Shown in pieces: positions 19,451-30,921 of a stretch of DNA of 64,000 nt. A model generated the notes under the pieces. The model had not been told where the DNA came from. It saw only the letters and a program-made list of their open reading frames with translations, and searched no databases. The translations under genes were made by a program, and so were the position numbers. The first letter of the stretch is position 1. Each line of letters begins with the position of its first letter. The stretch covers positions 62,001 through 126,000 of the forward strand of contig JAFEDI010000045.1 of the NCBI GenBank assembly GCA_018241725.1, in the 5' to 3' direction. Source of the DNA: Pseudomonadota bacterium (GTDB lineage Bacteria; Pseudomonadota; Gammaproteobacteria; Burkholderiales; Rhodocyclaceae).

Positions 19451-21076
19451 TCAGACGTGAAAGCGGGCGATGCGCTCGCGCATTCTTACCGCCATTGCCT
19501 CCAGGCTTTGTGCAGCCTGAGCAACGTCGTGGATGGCTGAGGTGTTCTCGAAGGCCTGCCGGGAGATGTCTTCGATATGCCCCGAGATCGAGGCACTGGC
19601 GGTGTGCTGTTCCTCGGCGGCACGGGCGATGTCGGCGACGATCTGGCTGACTTCACCGACGCTGCCGTTGATGCTGGTAACGGAATCGCCGGCCTTTTCC
19701 GCCAGCGTCACGCCGTTCAGCGCCATGCTCGAAACCAGACCGATTTCCTTGACCGCCTGCTCGGTACGCGACTGGATTGAGCCAATCATGCTGGTGATCT
19801 GACCGGTTGACTGGGCGGTTCTTTCAGCCAGCTTGCGCACTTCGTCGGCGACGACGGCGAAGCCACGGCCTGACTCACCGGCGCGGGCCGCCTCGATGGC
19901 AGCATTGAGCGCCAGCAGGTTGGTCTGATCGGCAATCTCACGGATGACGGCGACGATGTCCGAAATGCGGAGGGATTCTTCGCCGAGTTGGTCGACTGCC
20001 TGGGCGGTGCCGGAGATGGATTGGGCAATACGGCTCATTTCGCTTGAGGCCTGGGCAACAACGCTGCGTCCTTCCTGCGTCAATTGTTGCGAGGAGCCAG
20101 CAATCCCGGTCAGTTGCTGCAGGCTGCTGGTCGTGCTGGCAATGCTCTGGCTGACCTCCTCGATGGTGCTGGCCGTCGACGCAGCGGCGTCGCTTTGCCG
20201 CGTGCTGCTCTGCTCGATGCGCTGGATGCTGTTGGTCAATTGCTCGGAGGCAGCAAGGACCTGTTGCTAACTGGAGGAAATGTCGCGAATGATCTCTCCA
20301 AATTTCTGCTGCAGAGCATTAAAGGCTCGGGCGATGGCGCCGATCTCGGCACCGCTGCCTACGTCGATCACACGACTCAGATCCCCGCTGGCGGCAGCCT
20401 GGTGCATGCCATCGCTCAACTGGGTCAGGGGCCGGGCAATGCTGATTGCAATGAACCAGGAGAGGACCACCAGCAGCAGGATGCCGCAGGCGATACCGAT
20501 GCCGATTACCCCGGCGGCCCGGAGGAACTGGGTATCGACGTCGTCGATGTAGATGCCGGAAGTTACCACCAGCCCCCACGGCGCGTACAGCCGGGCCGTT
20601 GCCAGCTTGGGCTGCGGGGTCTTGTCGGCCCCACGCGGCCACTGGTATTCGACAAACTCGCCCTGGCCGCGCCTGGCGGCCTCGACCAGTTCATAGACGA
20701 TGCGTTTGCCGGTACTGTCCTTCAGCTGGCTCTGATCTTTCCCGTTCAGTTCCGGCTTGAAGGGATGCCGGACCATTCGGTACGTCGTGTCGTACTGACT
20801 GAAGTAATTGCCTTCACCGTAGCGTAGCGCGGCAATTTCGACCTGAGCCCGTTCCCGCGCCTCCTCCTGGCTGAGTTTGCCGCTTTCCGCCTGCTTACCG
20901 TAGTGCTCGGCGATGCTGTAAGCAAGGTCGACGATTTCCCGCGTTTCGATGCGTTTGTCTTCGAGGATCGAGCCGCGCAGGATCATCAAGCCATAGCCGG
21001 CGGTTGCAAGCATCAACAACAACGCTCCGACGACAAGCAAGGCCAGTCGGTAGCGGATTTTCAGGCTCGAAAGCAT
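19451..21076 (-). pseudogene. methyl-accepting chemotaxis protein interrupted by one amber codon
   Basis: Reading from 21076, the frame encodes a membrane helix, a single-cache periplasmic domain (GNYFSQYDTTYRMVRHPF, WGLVVTSGIYIDDVDTQF), a second helix and HAMP, then TAG at 20269-20267. The same frame continues without shift through the methyl-accepting domain ([34 protein letters not shown]) to the stop at 19451. One codon therefore separates it from an intact receptor of about 540 residues. No good restart codon with a ribosome site follows the amber. A point nonsense mutation, suppression, or a sequencing error are the options. Confidence 0.85.
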
Positions 21077-21176
21077 GCTTTTGAGGTAATGATTTATGGA
21101 TTTTTACTCTGGCAGAATTTTCTCATTTCATCAATGAGTTAGCTCTCCAAGGCGCTAACAATTCACGACCAGCAAT

Positions 21177-21209
21177 AAAAAAACCCGCATCGGTAACGAT
21201 GCGGGTTTT
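21177..21209 (-). terminator. rho-independent terminator of acnB
   Basis: A perfect 10-bp stem (ACCCGCATCG with CGATGCGGGT, loop GTAA) is followed on the minus strand by a run of seven T. It lies 32 bases after the acnB stop. Confidence 0.9.
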
Positions 21210-21240
21210 CAAGGACCTAGCGAGGCCTATCTGCTGGACA

Positions 21241-23850
21241 TCAGACCTCGACGGTATCGGCGACTTCAACGAAGGCCGGGATCTGGTCAAAGTTCATGTA
21301 GCGGTAGACATCGGCAGCCTTGGCGTTAACCGCCTGAACCTTTTCCTGGTATTCGGCAACCGTCGGCAGGCGGCCCAGCAGGGCAGCAATGGCGGACAGT
21401 TCGGCGGAAGCCAGGTAGACGCGGGTATCGATACCCAGACGGTTCGGGAAGTTACGGGTCGAGGTGGACACCGCGGTGGAACCCTTGCGGATCTGTGCCT
21501 GGTTGCCCATGCACAGGGAGCAGCCCGGCATTTCCATGCGGGCGCCAGCCTTGCCGAGGACGCTGTAGTAGCCTTCTTCGGTCAGGATCAGGGCGTCCAT
21601 CTTGGTCGGCGGAGCGATCCACAGACGGGTCGGGATGTCGGACTTGCCATCCAGCACCTTGCCCGCAGCACGGAAGTGACCGATGTTAGTCATGCAGGAG
21701 CCGATGAACACTTCGTCGATCTTGTCGCCAGCGACTTCGGACAGCACCTTGACGTCGTCCGGATCGTTCGGGCAGGCCAGGATCGGCTCGGTCACGTCGG
21801 CCAGGTCGATCTCGATCACGGCGGCGTACTGGGCGGCGGCGTCGGCCTTCAGCAGCGTGCCGTTGGCGATCCAGTCTTCCATGGACTTGATGCGGCGCTT
21901 CAGGGTGCGGGCGTCTTCGTAGCCTTCCGCGATCATCCACTTCATCAGAGTGATGTTGGAACGCATGTACTCAACGATCGGCTCCTTGTTCAGGGCCACG
22001 GCGCAGGCAGCGGCGGAACGCTCGGCGGCGGCATCGGACAGCTCGAAGGCCTGTTCGACCTTCAGATCCGGCAGACCTTCGATTTCGAGGATGCGGCCGG
22101 AGAAGATGTTCTTCTTGCCCTTCTTCTCGACGGTCAGCAGGCCGGCCTTGATGGCGTACAGCGGGATCGCGTTGACCAGGTCGCGCAGGGTGATGCCGCG
22201 AGCAGTGGCGTCAGCCATCGTGCCCTTGAAGCGGACCAGCACCGATTCCGGCATGTCCAGCGGCATCACGCCGGTGGCGGCGGCAAAGGCAACCAGGCCG
22301 GAACCGGCCGGGAAGGAGATGCCGATCGGGAAACGGGTGTGGGAGTCGCCACCAGTGCCGACGGTATCCGGCAGCAGCAGGCGGTTCAGCCAGGAGTGGA
22401 TCACACCGTCACCCGGACGCAGCGCAACGCCGCCACGGGTGGAGATGAAGGTCGGCAGCTCGCGGTGCATCTTGACGTCCACCAGCTTCGGGTAGGCCGC
22501 GGTGTGGCAGAAGGACTGCATGACCAGATCGGCAGAGAAGCCGAGGCAGGCCAGATCCTTCAGTTCGTCGCGGGTCATCGGGCCGGTGGTGTCCTGGGAG
22601 CCGACGGTGGTCATCTTGGGCTCGCAGTAGGTGCCCGGCAGGATGCCCTTGCCTTCCGGCAGGCCACAGGCACGGCCGACCATCTTCTGGGCCAGGGAGT
22701 AACCGGTGCCCGGATCGTTCGGCTGCTGCGGCAGGCGGAACAGGGTGGACGGGGCCAGGCCCAGGGCTTCGCGAGCCTTGGCGGTCAGGCCACGGCCGAT
22801 GATCAGGGGGATACGGCCGCCAGCACGGACTTCGTCGAGGATGACGAGGGTCTTGAGCTGGGATTCGGCGATGGTGGCACCGTTCTTGGTGGCGGTGACC
22901 TTGCCGGTGGCGCCATCGACCTTCAGCTCGATCTCGTCGCCCATGTCCATCTGGCCGGCGTCGATTTCGATCGGCAGAGCGCCGGCATCTTCCATCGTGT
23001 TGAAGAAGATCGGGGCGATCTTGGAGCCCAGGCAGACGCCGCCGAAACGCTTGTTCGGAACGTAGGGGATGTCTTCGCCGGTAAACCACAGCACGGAGTT
23101 GGTGGCGGACTTGCGGGAAGAACCGGTACCGACCACGTCACCGACGTAGGCGATCAGGTTGCCCTTGGCAGCCAGGCCTTCGAGCTGCTTCAGCGGGCCG
23201 CGGTTGCCCGGCTCGTCGGCTTCGATGCCCGGACGGGGGTTCTTCAGCATGGCCAGCGCGTGCAGCGGGATGTCCGGACGGGACCAGGCATCGGGAGCGG
23301 GCGACAGGTCGTCGGTGTTGGTTTCGCCGGTGACCTTGAAGACGGTCAGCTTCTGGCTGGCCGGCACTTCGGGGCGGGAGGTGAACCACTCGGCGTCGGC
23401 CCAGGACTGGATCACGGCCTTGGCGTTGGCGTTGCCGCCCTTGGCCAGCTCGGCGACGTCGTGGAAGAAGTCGAAGACCAGCAGGGTCTTCTTGAGGCCT
23501 TCAGCGGCCACGGTGCCGACTTCGGCGTCGCCCAGCAGGTCGATCAGCGGCTTGACGTTGTAACCGCCGAGCATGGTGCCCAGCAGTTCGGTGGCCTTGG
23601 CGCGGGACACGAGGGCCACGGACAGTTCCCCCTTGGCAACCTTGGCCAGGAATTCGGCCTTCACCTTGGCAGCGTCATCCACACCGGCAGGAACACGGTA
23701 GGTCAGCAGTTCCACCAGGAAAGCTTCTTCGCCGGCCGGCGGGTTCTGCAGCAGCTCGACCAGAGCTTGGGTTTGCTGCTTCGACAGGGGCAGCGGCGGG
23801 ATACCGAGGGCTGCGCGCTCGGCAACATGCTGGCGGTAGGCTTCAAGCAT
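21241..23850 (-). CDS. acnB: aconitate hydratase B
   Basis: 869 residues, the length of E. coli AcnB. The N-terminal HEAT-like domain ([20 protein letters not shown]) precedes the swivel domain, as in all AcnB enzymes. Cluster and active-site regions include [28 protein letters not shown] and [12 protein letters not shown], giving the three [4Fe-4S] cysteines. It isomerises citrate to isocitrate via cis-aconitate and may also handle 2-methylaconitate. It is monocistronic, with its own terminator. Confidence 0.98.
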   Translation of the reverse strand: MLEAYRQHVAERAALGIPPLPLSKQQTQALVELLQNPPAGEEAFLVELLTYRVPAGVDDAAKVKAEFLAKVAKGELSVALVSRAKATELLGTMLGGYNVKPLIDLLGDAEVGTVAAEGLKKTLLVFDFFHDVAELAKGGNANAKAVIQSWADAEWFTSRPEVPASQKLTVFKVTGETNTDDLSPAPDAWSRPDIPLHALAMLKNPRPGIEADEPGNRGPLKQLEGLAAKGNLIAYVGDVVGTGSSRKSATNSVLWFTGEDIPYVPNKRFGGVCLGSKIAPIFFNTMEDAGALPIEIDAGQMDMGDEIELKVDGATGKVTATKNGATIAESQLKTLVILDEVRAGGRIPLIIGRGLTAKAREALGLAPSTLFRLPQQPNDPGTGYSLAQKMVGRACGLPEGKGILPGTYCEPKMTTVGSQDTTGPMTRDELKDLACLGFSADLVMQSFCHTAAYPKLVDVKMHRELPTFISTRGGVALRPGDGVIHSWLNRLLLPDTVGTGGDSHTRFPIGISFPAGSGLVAFAAATGVMPLDMPESVLVRFKGTMADATARGITLRDLVNAIPLYAIKAGLLTVEKKGKKNIFSGRILEIEGLPDLKVEQAFELSDAAAERSAAACAVALNKEPIVEYMRSNITLMKWMIAEGYEDARTLKRRIKSMEDWIANGTLLKADAAAQYAAVIEIDLADVTEPILACPNDPDDVKVLSEVAGDKIDEVFIGSCMTNIGHFRAAGKVLDGKSDIPTRLWIAPPTKMDALILTEEGYYSVLGKAGARMEMPGCSLCMGNQAQIRKGSTAVSTSTRNFPNRLGIDTRVYLASAELSAIAALLGRLPTVAEYQEKVQAVNAKAADVYRYMNFDQIPAFVEVADTVEV

Positions 23851-23976
23851 GGATAAATCCTTCCTAGACGGTGGTTACGTGACTGTGGTGCTGACGCGTG
23901 CGACCGGCCGGTACAGGCCCGGAGCGCCTCTCCCTAACGGACTGGCACCATTGTTATGAATGACCAGGGCCAAGTC

Positions 23977-24000
23977 TTATATATATTATATTTTATTTCT
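23977..24000 (-). promoter_or_regulatory. AT-rich block upstream of acnB, possible promoter
   Basis: A sharply AT-rich stretch includes TATAAT on the minus strand (23990-23985), about 135 bases before the acnB start. No convincing -35 box at 16-18 bp was found, so this is tentative. Nothing else is visible in the 23851-24062 gap. Confidence 0.25.
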
Positions 24001-24062
24001 CTGAGGATTGTGCGGTTGCACCAATCCAAATTTGCAGGCTGGTTTCAGTTTGGGTACCGCTC

Positions 24063-24449
24063 TTAACAGTTGAAACAAGCGACCAACGCGTCCTCGACGG
24101 CCTTGAAGGTGATCGGCTTGATCAGCAGCTCGTCAAAGCCGGCGTCCAGCAGACGCTGCTTTTCGTCGGGCAATGCATGGGCAGTATAGGCAATCACGGG
24201 AAGCCCGCTGAGGCGGGGGTCGGCCCGCAGCACTGCCAGCACATCCTGGCCGGACATGCCCGGCATGCTGATGTCGAGCAGCACGACATCGAAGCTCCCC
24301 GAATTGAGGCGCTCCAGCGCCGTGGGGCCGTCCGCCGCCTCCTGGGTCTGCAAGCCCAGCCGTGTCAGGAAGGCAACCGCAATACGCCGGTTGATGGCGT
24401 TGTCGTCGACAACGAGGACTTTCTTTTGCTCAGGAGACTGCTCGCTCAT
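24063..24449 (-). CDS. single-domain response regulator
   Basis: 128 residues forming only a receiver domain: acidic pair in VLVVDDN, phospho-acceptor Asp in VVLLDISMPGMSG, Thr in IAYTAHA and Lys in LLIKPI. There is no output domain, so it probably works through protein contacts or as a phosphorelay intermediate. It begins seven bases after the sensor kinase gene and must be its partner. Confidence 0.92.
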   Translation of the reverse strand: MSEQSPEQKKVLVVDDNAINRRIAVAFLTRLGLQTQEAADGPTALERLNSGSFDVVLLDISMPGMSGQDVLAVLRADPRLSGLPVIAYTAHALPDEKQRLLDAGFDELLIKPITFKAVEDALVACFNC

Positions 24450-24456
24450 GGATGAA

Positions 24457-27003
24457 TCAGGAGCCGGGCTCCTGCACAGGAAGATGAAGGATGAAGGTCG
24501 AGCCCTCGCCGAGCTTTGACACTACGGACAGGCTGCCTCCCAGAAGCTGGGCCAGTTCCCGTGCCAGGGCGAGGCCGAGGCCCGAACCACCGTGATCGCG
24601 GGTCACGAAATGATCCAGTTGCCTGAACCTTTCGAAGATGAGCTCCAGCGCTTCGGGCGGGATACCGCGGCCAGTATCGAAGACCGCAAAGGCCAGCCGG
24701 CTACCGTCCCGGCTGACCCGCAGGCCGATTTTGCCATTTTCGGTGAATTTCACCGCATTGTTCAACAGGTTGTTCAGCACCTGACGCACCCGCAGGACGT
24801 CGGTATGGACCGTTTCCGGCAGATCGGGGGCCAGATCCAGTTCCATCTCCAGCCCTTTCGCCCGCGCATGGGCCCGGTGTGCAGCCACCAGCTCACCGGC
24901 CAGACGCCCCACGTCCACATCCGACGGCTTGAGCTCGACTCCACCGGCCTCGATCTTGGCCAGGTCCAGAATGTCATTGACGATATTGAGCAGGTGCTCG
25001 CCGGAACTGTGAATGGTGGCCGCGAACTCCCGCTGGTCAGGTTCCGTCAGCTCCAGGCTCAGTAATTCAGAATAGCCGAGTATCCCGTTCAGTGGCGTGC
25101 GCAGTTCGTGGGACATGCTGGCGAGGAACTCCGACTTCAGCCGGTAGGCCTCCTCCGCCTTGCTGCGCGCCTCCTCCGAGCGCTGGAAGGATTCCTGCAC
25201 AGTGTCGGCCATGCGGTTGAAGGAGCGGGCCAGTTGCCCCATCTCGTCATCCGAACGCACGTCCAGCCGGTGGGACATCTCCCCTTTCTCGAAACGGCCT
25301 AGCCCCTGGACCATGTCGGTGATGCGCCGGGTGATGAACTGGGCCATCCAGATCGCAACAACGATCACCACGCCCCCCATCATCAGCGTGGATAGTCCCA
25401 GCGCGGTCGCCGTTTCGGCCAGATTACGCCCGATGGATTCGAGCAGGCCCTGGCGGCGGTTCTGGAAGTCCCGGTCCCGCTCGGCGATGGTGGCACCGAT
25501 GCGCTTGGCCGACTCGGTCGCTGCACGATGGAAATCATCCACATTGGCGCCGATGGTCACAAAACCGAAGCCCTGCGGCGTCCTGCCGTACTGGCCGGTG
25601 TAATAGGGAATGGCCGCGGCGGTGGTGAGTTTCCACAAGCCCGAAAAGAAGATCTCGAAAGAGCCTGAGCCCCCCTTCTCCGTCAACTGATTCCAACCTG
25701 CGCACTGGGGAGAGAAGTTCAGGTACCGGCAATCCAGCGCCACCGTGCCGGCCTTGATCTGCGCGGAGGCCGGCTTCTTCTTAAGGGACTGTCCGTCGAA
25801 AGGCTTCACGCCGGCGAGGAACTCCTGCGCCGACTGGCCGGATGCCTGCCAGGCTTCATACAGGGACTGGTCCAGCCACGGCACCACCGGCTTGCCGGTG
25901 GTGGGATCGTAACCGGGGATGAAGTAGTCCCGCGGATGAGAGATCGCCCGGCTCTTGTGATCCCACATGAAGGCGTAGTTGCCGACGATGGCGTCGCTGA
26001 TCTGCGTGTAACGCCGGTCCGTCGGGCTGATGCGGTCGGTGAACTGGCGGATGTGGTCGTGATCCAGCGCCAGCGTCACGTAACCCGTTACCTTGCCGCC
26101 CTGCACCACCGGCATGGCCCAGCGCACGATGGCGCGAAAATGCTTGCCGACCGGGTTCTCGGTACCCGCGTAGGCCGATTCCTCCGGCACGAAGTCGACA
26201 CCGGCCTTGCGGGCGCTCTCCGGCAGGTAGGCACCGATCACCCGGCTGCCCACGTAAGCCCCGATGACGTCCGAGACGTAGATCTCGCCCGGTTTCAGGC
26301 GCTTGAGCTCCGGCCAGTAATGCTCGGCCCTGAGGAAAGTGCCCTCCGGACGACTCACGTCCCGCAGGCCGGGCTGGGTCAAGCTTCCCGTCGTGACCTT
26401 GACGCGCTCCCGTCCCTGCAAATCGACGAAGCTCATCTCCACGAACAGTGGACGCTGCTCGGGAATACCGAGGAATTCGGGCGCCCGGGCGCTGAAAGCC
26501 TTGGCATTGTCGCCCAGCGCCTGGCGCGGATCGGCGGCCAGCTTCGCGTCGGCAGTCTCAGGCTCGACGGGCTCCCAGCGCGTCTTGTCCGCGGACAGCT
26601 GCCAGCGGCCGTGCCCGTAGAGCGTACGACTGCGATGAGCCAGGAAGCGCCGATAGGCCTCTGCATCGGGCGTCAACTCGGCGGCCTGCCGCAGATCGGA
26701 ATCCCGGTCATAGAGGAAAGCCGCCACCGCTCGTGCCGTATCGGTGGTCAACCGCTCCATCCCCTCCCGGGCCCGATCGTCGAGGGCACGGATGGCATCG
26801 CCGGTCGCGGCGTCGCCCACCTGCTTGACGGTTGCCAGCATCGCTTCCGCCATGGACTCCGCCTGGCCGCTGACGCTCTGGCCCAGCCTCTGCGCCATGC
26901 TCCACGCCAGCAAGGCCAACAACACCAATGGAACCACCTTGATGACCACGAAAATCGCGATCAACTTGGCGCGGATCCCCTTCATCCATGCCCCGAACGC
27001 CAT
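24457..27003 (-). CDS. membrane sensor histidine kinase with large periplasmic cache domain
   Basis: 848 residues. First helix at about 12-35, a periplasmic region of roughly 500 residues with cache-like blocks (VEMSFVDLQGRERVKVTTG, GYVTLALDHDHIRQFTDR), second helix near 555, HAMP, then HisKA with SMSHELRTPLNGILG, N-box VLNNLLNNAVKFTEN, DTGRGIPPEA and GGSGLGLALA. ATG at 27003 is favoured by the GGGGAG just upstream. The lone receiver downstream completes the system. The ligand is unknown; several Cys (DCRYLNFSPQCAG) sit in the periplasmic part. Confidence 0.92.
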   Translation of the reverse strand: MAFGAWMKGIRAKLIAIFVVIKVVPLVLLALLAWSMAQRLGQSVSGQAESMAEAMLATVKQVGDAATGDAIRALDDRAREGMERLTTDTARAVAAFLYDRDSDLRQAAELTPDAEAYRRFLAHRSRTLYGHGRWQLSADKTRWEPVEPETADAKLAADPRQALGDNAKAFSARAPEFLGIPEQRPLFVEMSFVDLQGRERVKVTTGSLTQPGLRDVSRPEGTFLRAEHYWPELKRLKPGEIYVSDVIGAYVGSRVIGAYLPESARKAGVDFVPEESAYAGTENPVGKHFRAIVRWAMPVVQGGKVTGYVTLALDHDHIRQFTDRISPTDRRYTQISDAIVGNYAFMWDHKSRAISHPRDYFIPGYDPTTGKPVVPWLDQSLYEAWQASGQSAQEFLAGVKPFDGQSLKKKPASAQIKAGTVALDCRYLNFSPQCAGWNQLTEKGGSGSFEIFFSGLWKLTTAAAIPYYTGQYGRTPQGFGFVTIGANVDDFHRAATESAKRIGATIAERDRDFQNRRQGLLESIGRNLAETATALGLSTLMMGGVVIVVAIWMAQFITRRITDMVQGLGRFEKGEMSHRLDVRSDDEMGQLARSFNRMADTVQESFQRSEEARSKAEEAYRLKSEFLASMSHELRTPLNGILGYSELLSLELTEPDQREFAATIHSSGEHLLNIVNDILDLAKIEAGGVELKPSDVDVGRLAGELVAAHRAHARAKGLEMELDLAPDLPETVHTDVLRVRQVLNNLLNNAVKFTENGKIGLRVSRDGSRLAFAVFDTGRGIPPEALELIFERFRQLDHFVTRDHGGSGLGLALARELAQLLGGSLSVVSKLGEGSTFILHLPVQEPGS

Positions 27004-27194
27004 ACCTCTCCCCATTGCCGGCGTGTCGCTCCAGGACCGCCGGCCCCCATCATCGATTGGATATTTCTTGTTCCTCGGGACTTATCGGCCCGGCACCGAA
27101 AATCTCAAACAGGAAAACAGCTTGCCATACGCCTTGCCGCAGATGCGGAGTCCCGCCGAGAATAGCGAGCCCTGCCCATGAAGCTTCCGCGCCC

Positions 27195-27578
27195 ATGTCC
27201 TCCTGCCCCTGCGGCTCCCAAACCCCCTATACCGCGTGCTGTGGCCCTTACATCGACGGCGGCGTAGCTGCCCCCACAGCCGAAGCCCTGATGCGCTCCC
27301 GCTATACCGCGTTCACGCTCGGCAACGAAGCCTACCTGCGCGCCACCTGGCATCCGGACTTCCTGCCCGCCGACCTGCACCTCGCCGACGACCCTCCCAT
27401 CAAATGGCTGGGGCTGGAGGTAAAACGCCACCAGCAACAGGATGTGGAGCACGCCATCGTCGAATTCGTGGCGCGCAACAAGATCGGCGGCCGAGCCCAC
27501 CGGCTGCACGAAACCAGCCGCTTCGTGCTCATCGACGGGCGCTGGCTGTATACGGATGGGGACATCCATCCGCGCTGA
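27195..27578 (+). CDS. YchJ-family SEC-C motif protein
   Basis: 127 residues. Begins with the SEC-C zinc motif CPCGSQTPYTACC, then an NTF2-like fold (LMRSRYTAFTLGNEAYL, FVARNKIGGRAHRLHETS), the arrangement of the YchJ/UPF0225 family. Function is unknown; SEC-C binds zinc. The start is the ATG immediately before the zinc motif; no strong ribosome site is visible. Confidence 0.85.
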   Translation: MSSCPCGSQTPYTACCGPYIDGGVAAPTAEALMRSRYTAFTLGNEAYLRATWHPDFLPADLHLADDPPIKWLGLEVKRHQQQDVEHAIVEFVARNKIGGRAHRLHETSRFVLIDGRWLYTDGDIHPR

Positions 27579-27708
27579 AATCGACGGGAGCGCCCTCCTC
27601 TTCGCGCACCACATCGTCTGGATTCACATCGAGTCGGCGTCCGGAACGCTGAGGCGATAAGGCGAAACGCCTCGACGGATCTGCCCGCGAAATTCGGCGG
27701 GCACAAAC

Positions 27709-27739
27709 GACAAAGGGGCGATTCGCTCGCCCCTTTGTC
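27709..27739. terminator. 13-bp perfect hairpin between convergent genes
   Basis: GACAAAGGGGCGA pairs perfectly with TCGCCCCTTTGTC across a five-base loop. It lies between the convergent YchJ-like and S4 genes and probably ends both transcripts; the T-run is short on both strands. Confidence 0.65.
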
Positions 27740-27757
27740 AGACTGGAACCCTGGCTT

Positions 27758-27991
27758 TTACACGGCCGCCAAGACATCCGCAGAAATCAGCTCGATGGTT
27801 TCACCGGCAAAGTCCACACGCTGGCCTGGCCGCAGCTTGGCCCGCTTGCGGTTCTCGATATCCCCGTCCACGAATACGTCGCCGTCCGCCACGCGCTGCT
27901 TGGCCTCGCCGCCGGAACCGCACAGGCCCACGGCCTTCAGGAGCTGGTCGAGCTGAATGAATTCGCCTTCAACGGAGAAACGAATGGTCAT
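27758..27991 (-). CDS. S4-domain RNA-binding protein (YbcJ-like)
   Basis: 77 residues, one S4 fold: FIQLDQLLKAVGLCGSGGEA, VADGDVFVDGD and KLRPGQRVDFAGETI. The family binds structured RNA; a ribosome-linked role is generally assumed. ATG at 27991 has AAGGGG seven bases upstream; a longer frame is possible but starts outside the fold. Confidence 0.85.
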   Translation of the reverse strand: MTIRFSVEGEFIQLDQLLKAVGLCGSGGEAKQRVADGDVFVDGDIENRKRAKLRPGQRVDFAGETIELISADVLAAV

Positions 27992-28087
27992 GGTGACACC
28001 CCTTGCGTGTGTTAAGGAAATGTTGCTGTCGGCAGGGATTGTGTCAGAGCCCGATCGCGCCGCCAAGCGGCTTGAACGAGCGCTGAT

Positions 28088-28420
28088 TCACTCGCCGAGC
28101 GGCACCAGGCCATGCCTCCGCCGGGCCCGCGCGCAGCCTGCGTCACCGATGTTGAGGGCCGCGTAGGGCGCGAAATCCCGGCACGGGCCGGGACGCTTCT
28201 CGTAGATCGTGCACGTCACTTCGCGGCCCACCTCGCCGGCCAGCGCGATGCAGCGCGGCTCCGCCTCATCGGTGCCGCGCATGCGCACCAGGGTCGCGGT
28301 CAGCGGCACCGTCAGCGCCACCGGCACGCAGCCGCCGGGCGTGGTTTCCAGATCGGCGATATGGAAATCCACCCGGAAGCTGGCGCAGCAGGCGCCACAG
28401 CTCAGGCACGGATCAGCCAC
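28088..28420 (-). CDS. YkgJ-family cysteine-cluster protein
   Basis: 110 residues, GTG start. The N-terminal CLSCGACC, then CIALAGEVGREVTCTIYEKR and RPGPCRDF give the conserved eight-Cys pattern of the YkgJ/UPF0153 family, thought to bind Zn or an Fe-S cluster. Its stop is followed within a few bases by the SEC-C gene upstream in the operon, giving trmB, SEC-C, ykgJ order. Function unknown. Confidence 0.85.
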   Translation of the reverse strand: MADPCLSCGACCASFRVDFHIADLETTPGGCVPVALTVPLTATLVRMRGTDEAEPRCIALAGEVGREVTCTIYEKRPGPCRDFAPYAALNIGDAGCARARRRHGLVPLGE

Positions 28421-28423
28421 GGC

Positions 28424-29133
<710 letters not shown>

Positions 29134-29137
<4 letters not shown>

Positions 29138-29829
29138 TGCGGGTTTTCCTCCAGGGTCGGTTGGGGATCGAGCTCCACCACACACCGGTAAAGGGTCTGG
29201 CCGGAATCCCGGTACTTGCGTTCGAATGGGGTCAGCGGCGACGGCGCCTCGAAGGACTCCCACGGCAGCTGGCGGCCGATCAGCAGCCCCAGCGCAATGG
29301 CGAATTCTTCCACATAAATGTTCCAGTTGCTGCGGCACTCCAGGCGTCCGCCGAGGCGTGGCACGAAGGGGAAGACCGGATGCGCGTGCCAGCGCCGCGC
29401 CAGATGGCCGATCTTCGGCCACGGGTTCGGATAGAGGATGTAATGCCGCGCCAGGCGGATGCCGGCATCCGCCATCAGGCGCCAGTAGTCCACCAGGTCG
29501 GCGCGCACGAAGATCATGTTCTTCGGCAGCAGCGCGTCCGGGTAGGGCTTCTTGCGGCTCAGGCGGTCTTCCGACTGGTCCACGCCGATCACCCAGTGGT
29601 CGGGAAAGGCCCGCGCCAGCTGGATGGTGCTGTGGCCCACGCCGCAGCCGGAGTCGAGGATCAGCGGCGCCTGGCCGTCCCAGCCGGCCAGGCTGGCCTC
29701 GAAGGCCGCCTTGTTGTGGTCGAGGACGGGTTTGCGGAACTCGCAGCTGGCGTGCTTGGCCACCCGCTCGACGAGGTGTTCATGGACGCCCTGCTGGGCG
29801 CTCTCGGGAATCTTTGAATTGGCGTACAT
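29134..29829 (-). CDS. trmB: TrmB-like tRNA (guanine-N7)-methyltransferase
   Basis: 231 residues. The SAM site is LILDSGCGVGHSTIQLA, and the TrmB signature appears as YILYPNPWPKIGHLARRW followed by a C-terminal TPFERKY. TrmB methylates G46 of tRNA. The signature Pro-x-Pro-Trp-Pro-Lys block is retained, but the chain diverges from the E. coli enzyme (YPNPWPK rather than FPDPWPK, and an N-terminal extension with CEF), so this is probably the second, variant TrmB type. It lies between dusC and SEC-C genes in a tRNA-modification context. Confidence 0.83.
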
Positions 29830-29838
29830 CGGTTTGGG

Positions 29839-30813
29839 TCAGGCGGCGGCCTGCAGCAGCGGCACGCCATGGCGTCGCAGGACATGATCGATGGCCCGGC
29901 ACTCGGGCTGGGCGCGCAGGTCCTGGTAGAGAAGTTCGGCGGCGGGAAAATTGCGCCGCAGCATGTTGATCCATTGTTTCAGGCGGCCCGGCGCGTGGCG
30001 CGGCTCGACCTTCAACTGCACGCGTTCCCAGAAGTCGCCGATGAGGTGCAGCAGCTCGCTCCACTCCGCATCCCGGTCGGCCGGCACCTCGGCACCGGCG
30101 GCGATGCGCCGCGCCAGGAAGGGGTCGGACACCGCGCCGCGGCCGAGCATCACGTCCTCGGCACCGCTCACCGCGCAGCAGCGCCGCCAGTCGTCCTCGC
30201 TCCACACCTCGCCGTTGGCCACCACCGGCAGCTTCACCACGTCGCGGATGCGGGCGATCCACTCCCAGTGGGCCGGCGGACGGTAACCGTCGCGCTTGGT
30301 ACGGGCGTGTACCACCAGGCCCTCAGCACCGCCAGCCTCCAGCGCCCGCGCACAGTCCAGCGCCAGGGAGGTGTCCTCCACGCCAAGACGCATCTTGGCG
30401 GTGAAGGGAATGTGCCGCGGCACCGCTTTACGCACCGCACTAGCGATGCGGTACAGACATTCGGGATCGGCCAGTAGCATGGCGCCGCCGCCGTGGGAAT
30501 TGACGGTCTTGGCCGGGCAGCCGAAATTGAGATCGACGCCCGGCGGCGACAGTTCGCACAGACGCTCGGCGTTCTCGGCCAACGCAGCTGGATCGCTGCC
30601 GAGCAACTGGACCACCACCGGCGTGCCGCCGGACGTGCGCCCGCCATTGTCGATCTCGGGGCTGATGCGGCGATAGGTACGATGGGGCAGCAGGCTGCCG
30701 GAGACGCGGACGAACTCCGTCACCGCGCCGTCGTAGCCACCCACCTTGGTCAGCACGTCGCGCAGCAGGTAATCGGCCAGCCCCTCCATGGGCGCAAGCA
30801 ACAGTCTTCCCAT
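29839..30813 (-). CDS. dusC: tRNA-dihydrouridine(16) synthase
   Basis: 324 residues. N-terminal LLLAPMEGLADYLLRD, FMN-barrel motifs VDLNFGCPAKTVNSHGGGA and the tRNA-binding C-terminal domain are present; the active-site Cys is in GCPAKTVNSHG. The order and length match DusC, which reduces U16 in tRNA with NADPH. Start at 30813 is the first ATG before the barrel. Confidence 0.92.
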   Translation of the reverse strand: MGRLLLAPMEGLADYLLRDVLTKVGGYDGAVTEFVRVSGSLLPHRTYRRISPEIDNGGRTSGGTPVVVQLLGSDPAALAENAERLCELSPPGVDLNFGCPAKTVNSHGGGAMLLADPECLYRIASAVRKAVPRHIPFTAKMRLGVEDTSLALDCARALEAGGAEGLVVHARTKRDGYRPPAHWEWIARIRDVVKLPVVANGEVWSEDDWRRCCAVSGAEDVMLGRGAVSDPFLARRIAAGAEVPADRDAEWSELLHLIGDFWERVQLKVEPRHAPGRLKQWINMLRRNFPAAELLYQDLRAQPECRAIDHVLRRHGVPLLQAAA

Positions 30814-30921
30814 CTATTTCACACACACCGCTCACGGTCGAAGGGCGCGATTCTACGGCGAATCGGCGAGCCGATCCCAGGTTTTTCAAGCCCTTGGCGG
30901 AGAAGAAAGGCCGCCGCCCGG

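Noticed and set aside
19451..21076. Frameshift in the chemoreceptor
   Set aside because: Both halves are in the same reading frame; a single TAG is the only break.
21199..23856. 885-codon plus-strand open frame opposite acnB
   Set aside because: A perfect mirror of the acnB coding strand; no ribosome site or recognisable domain.
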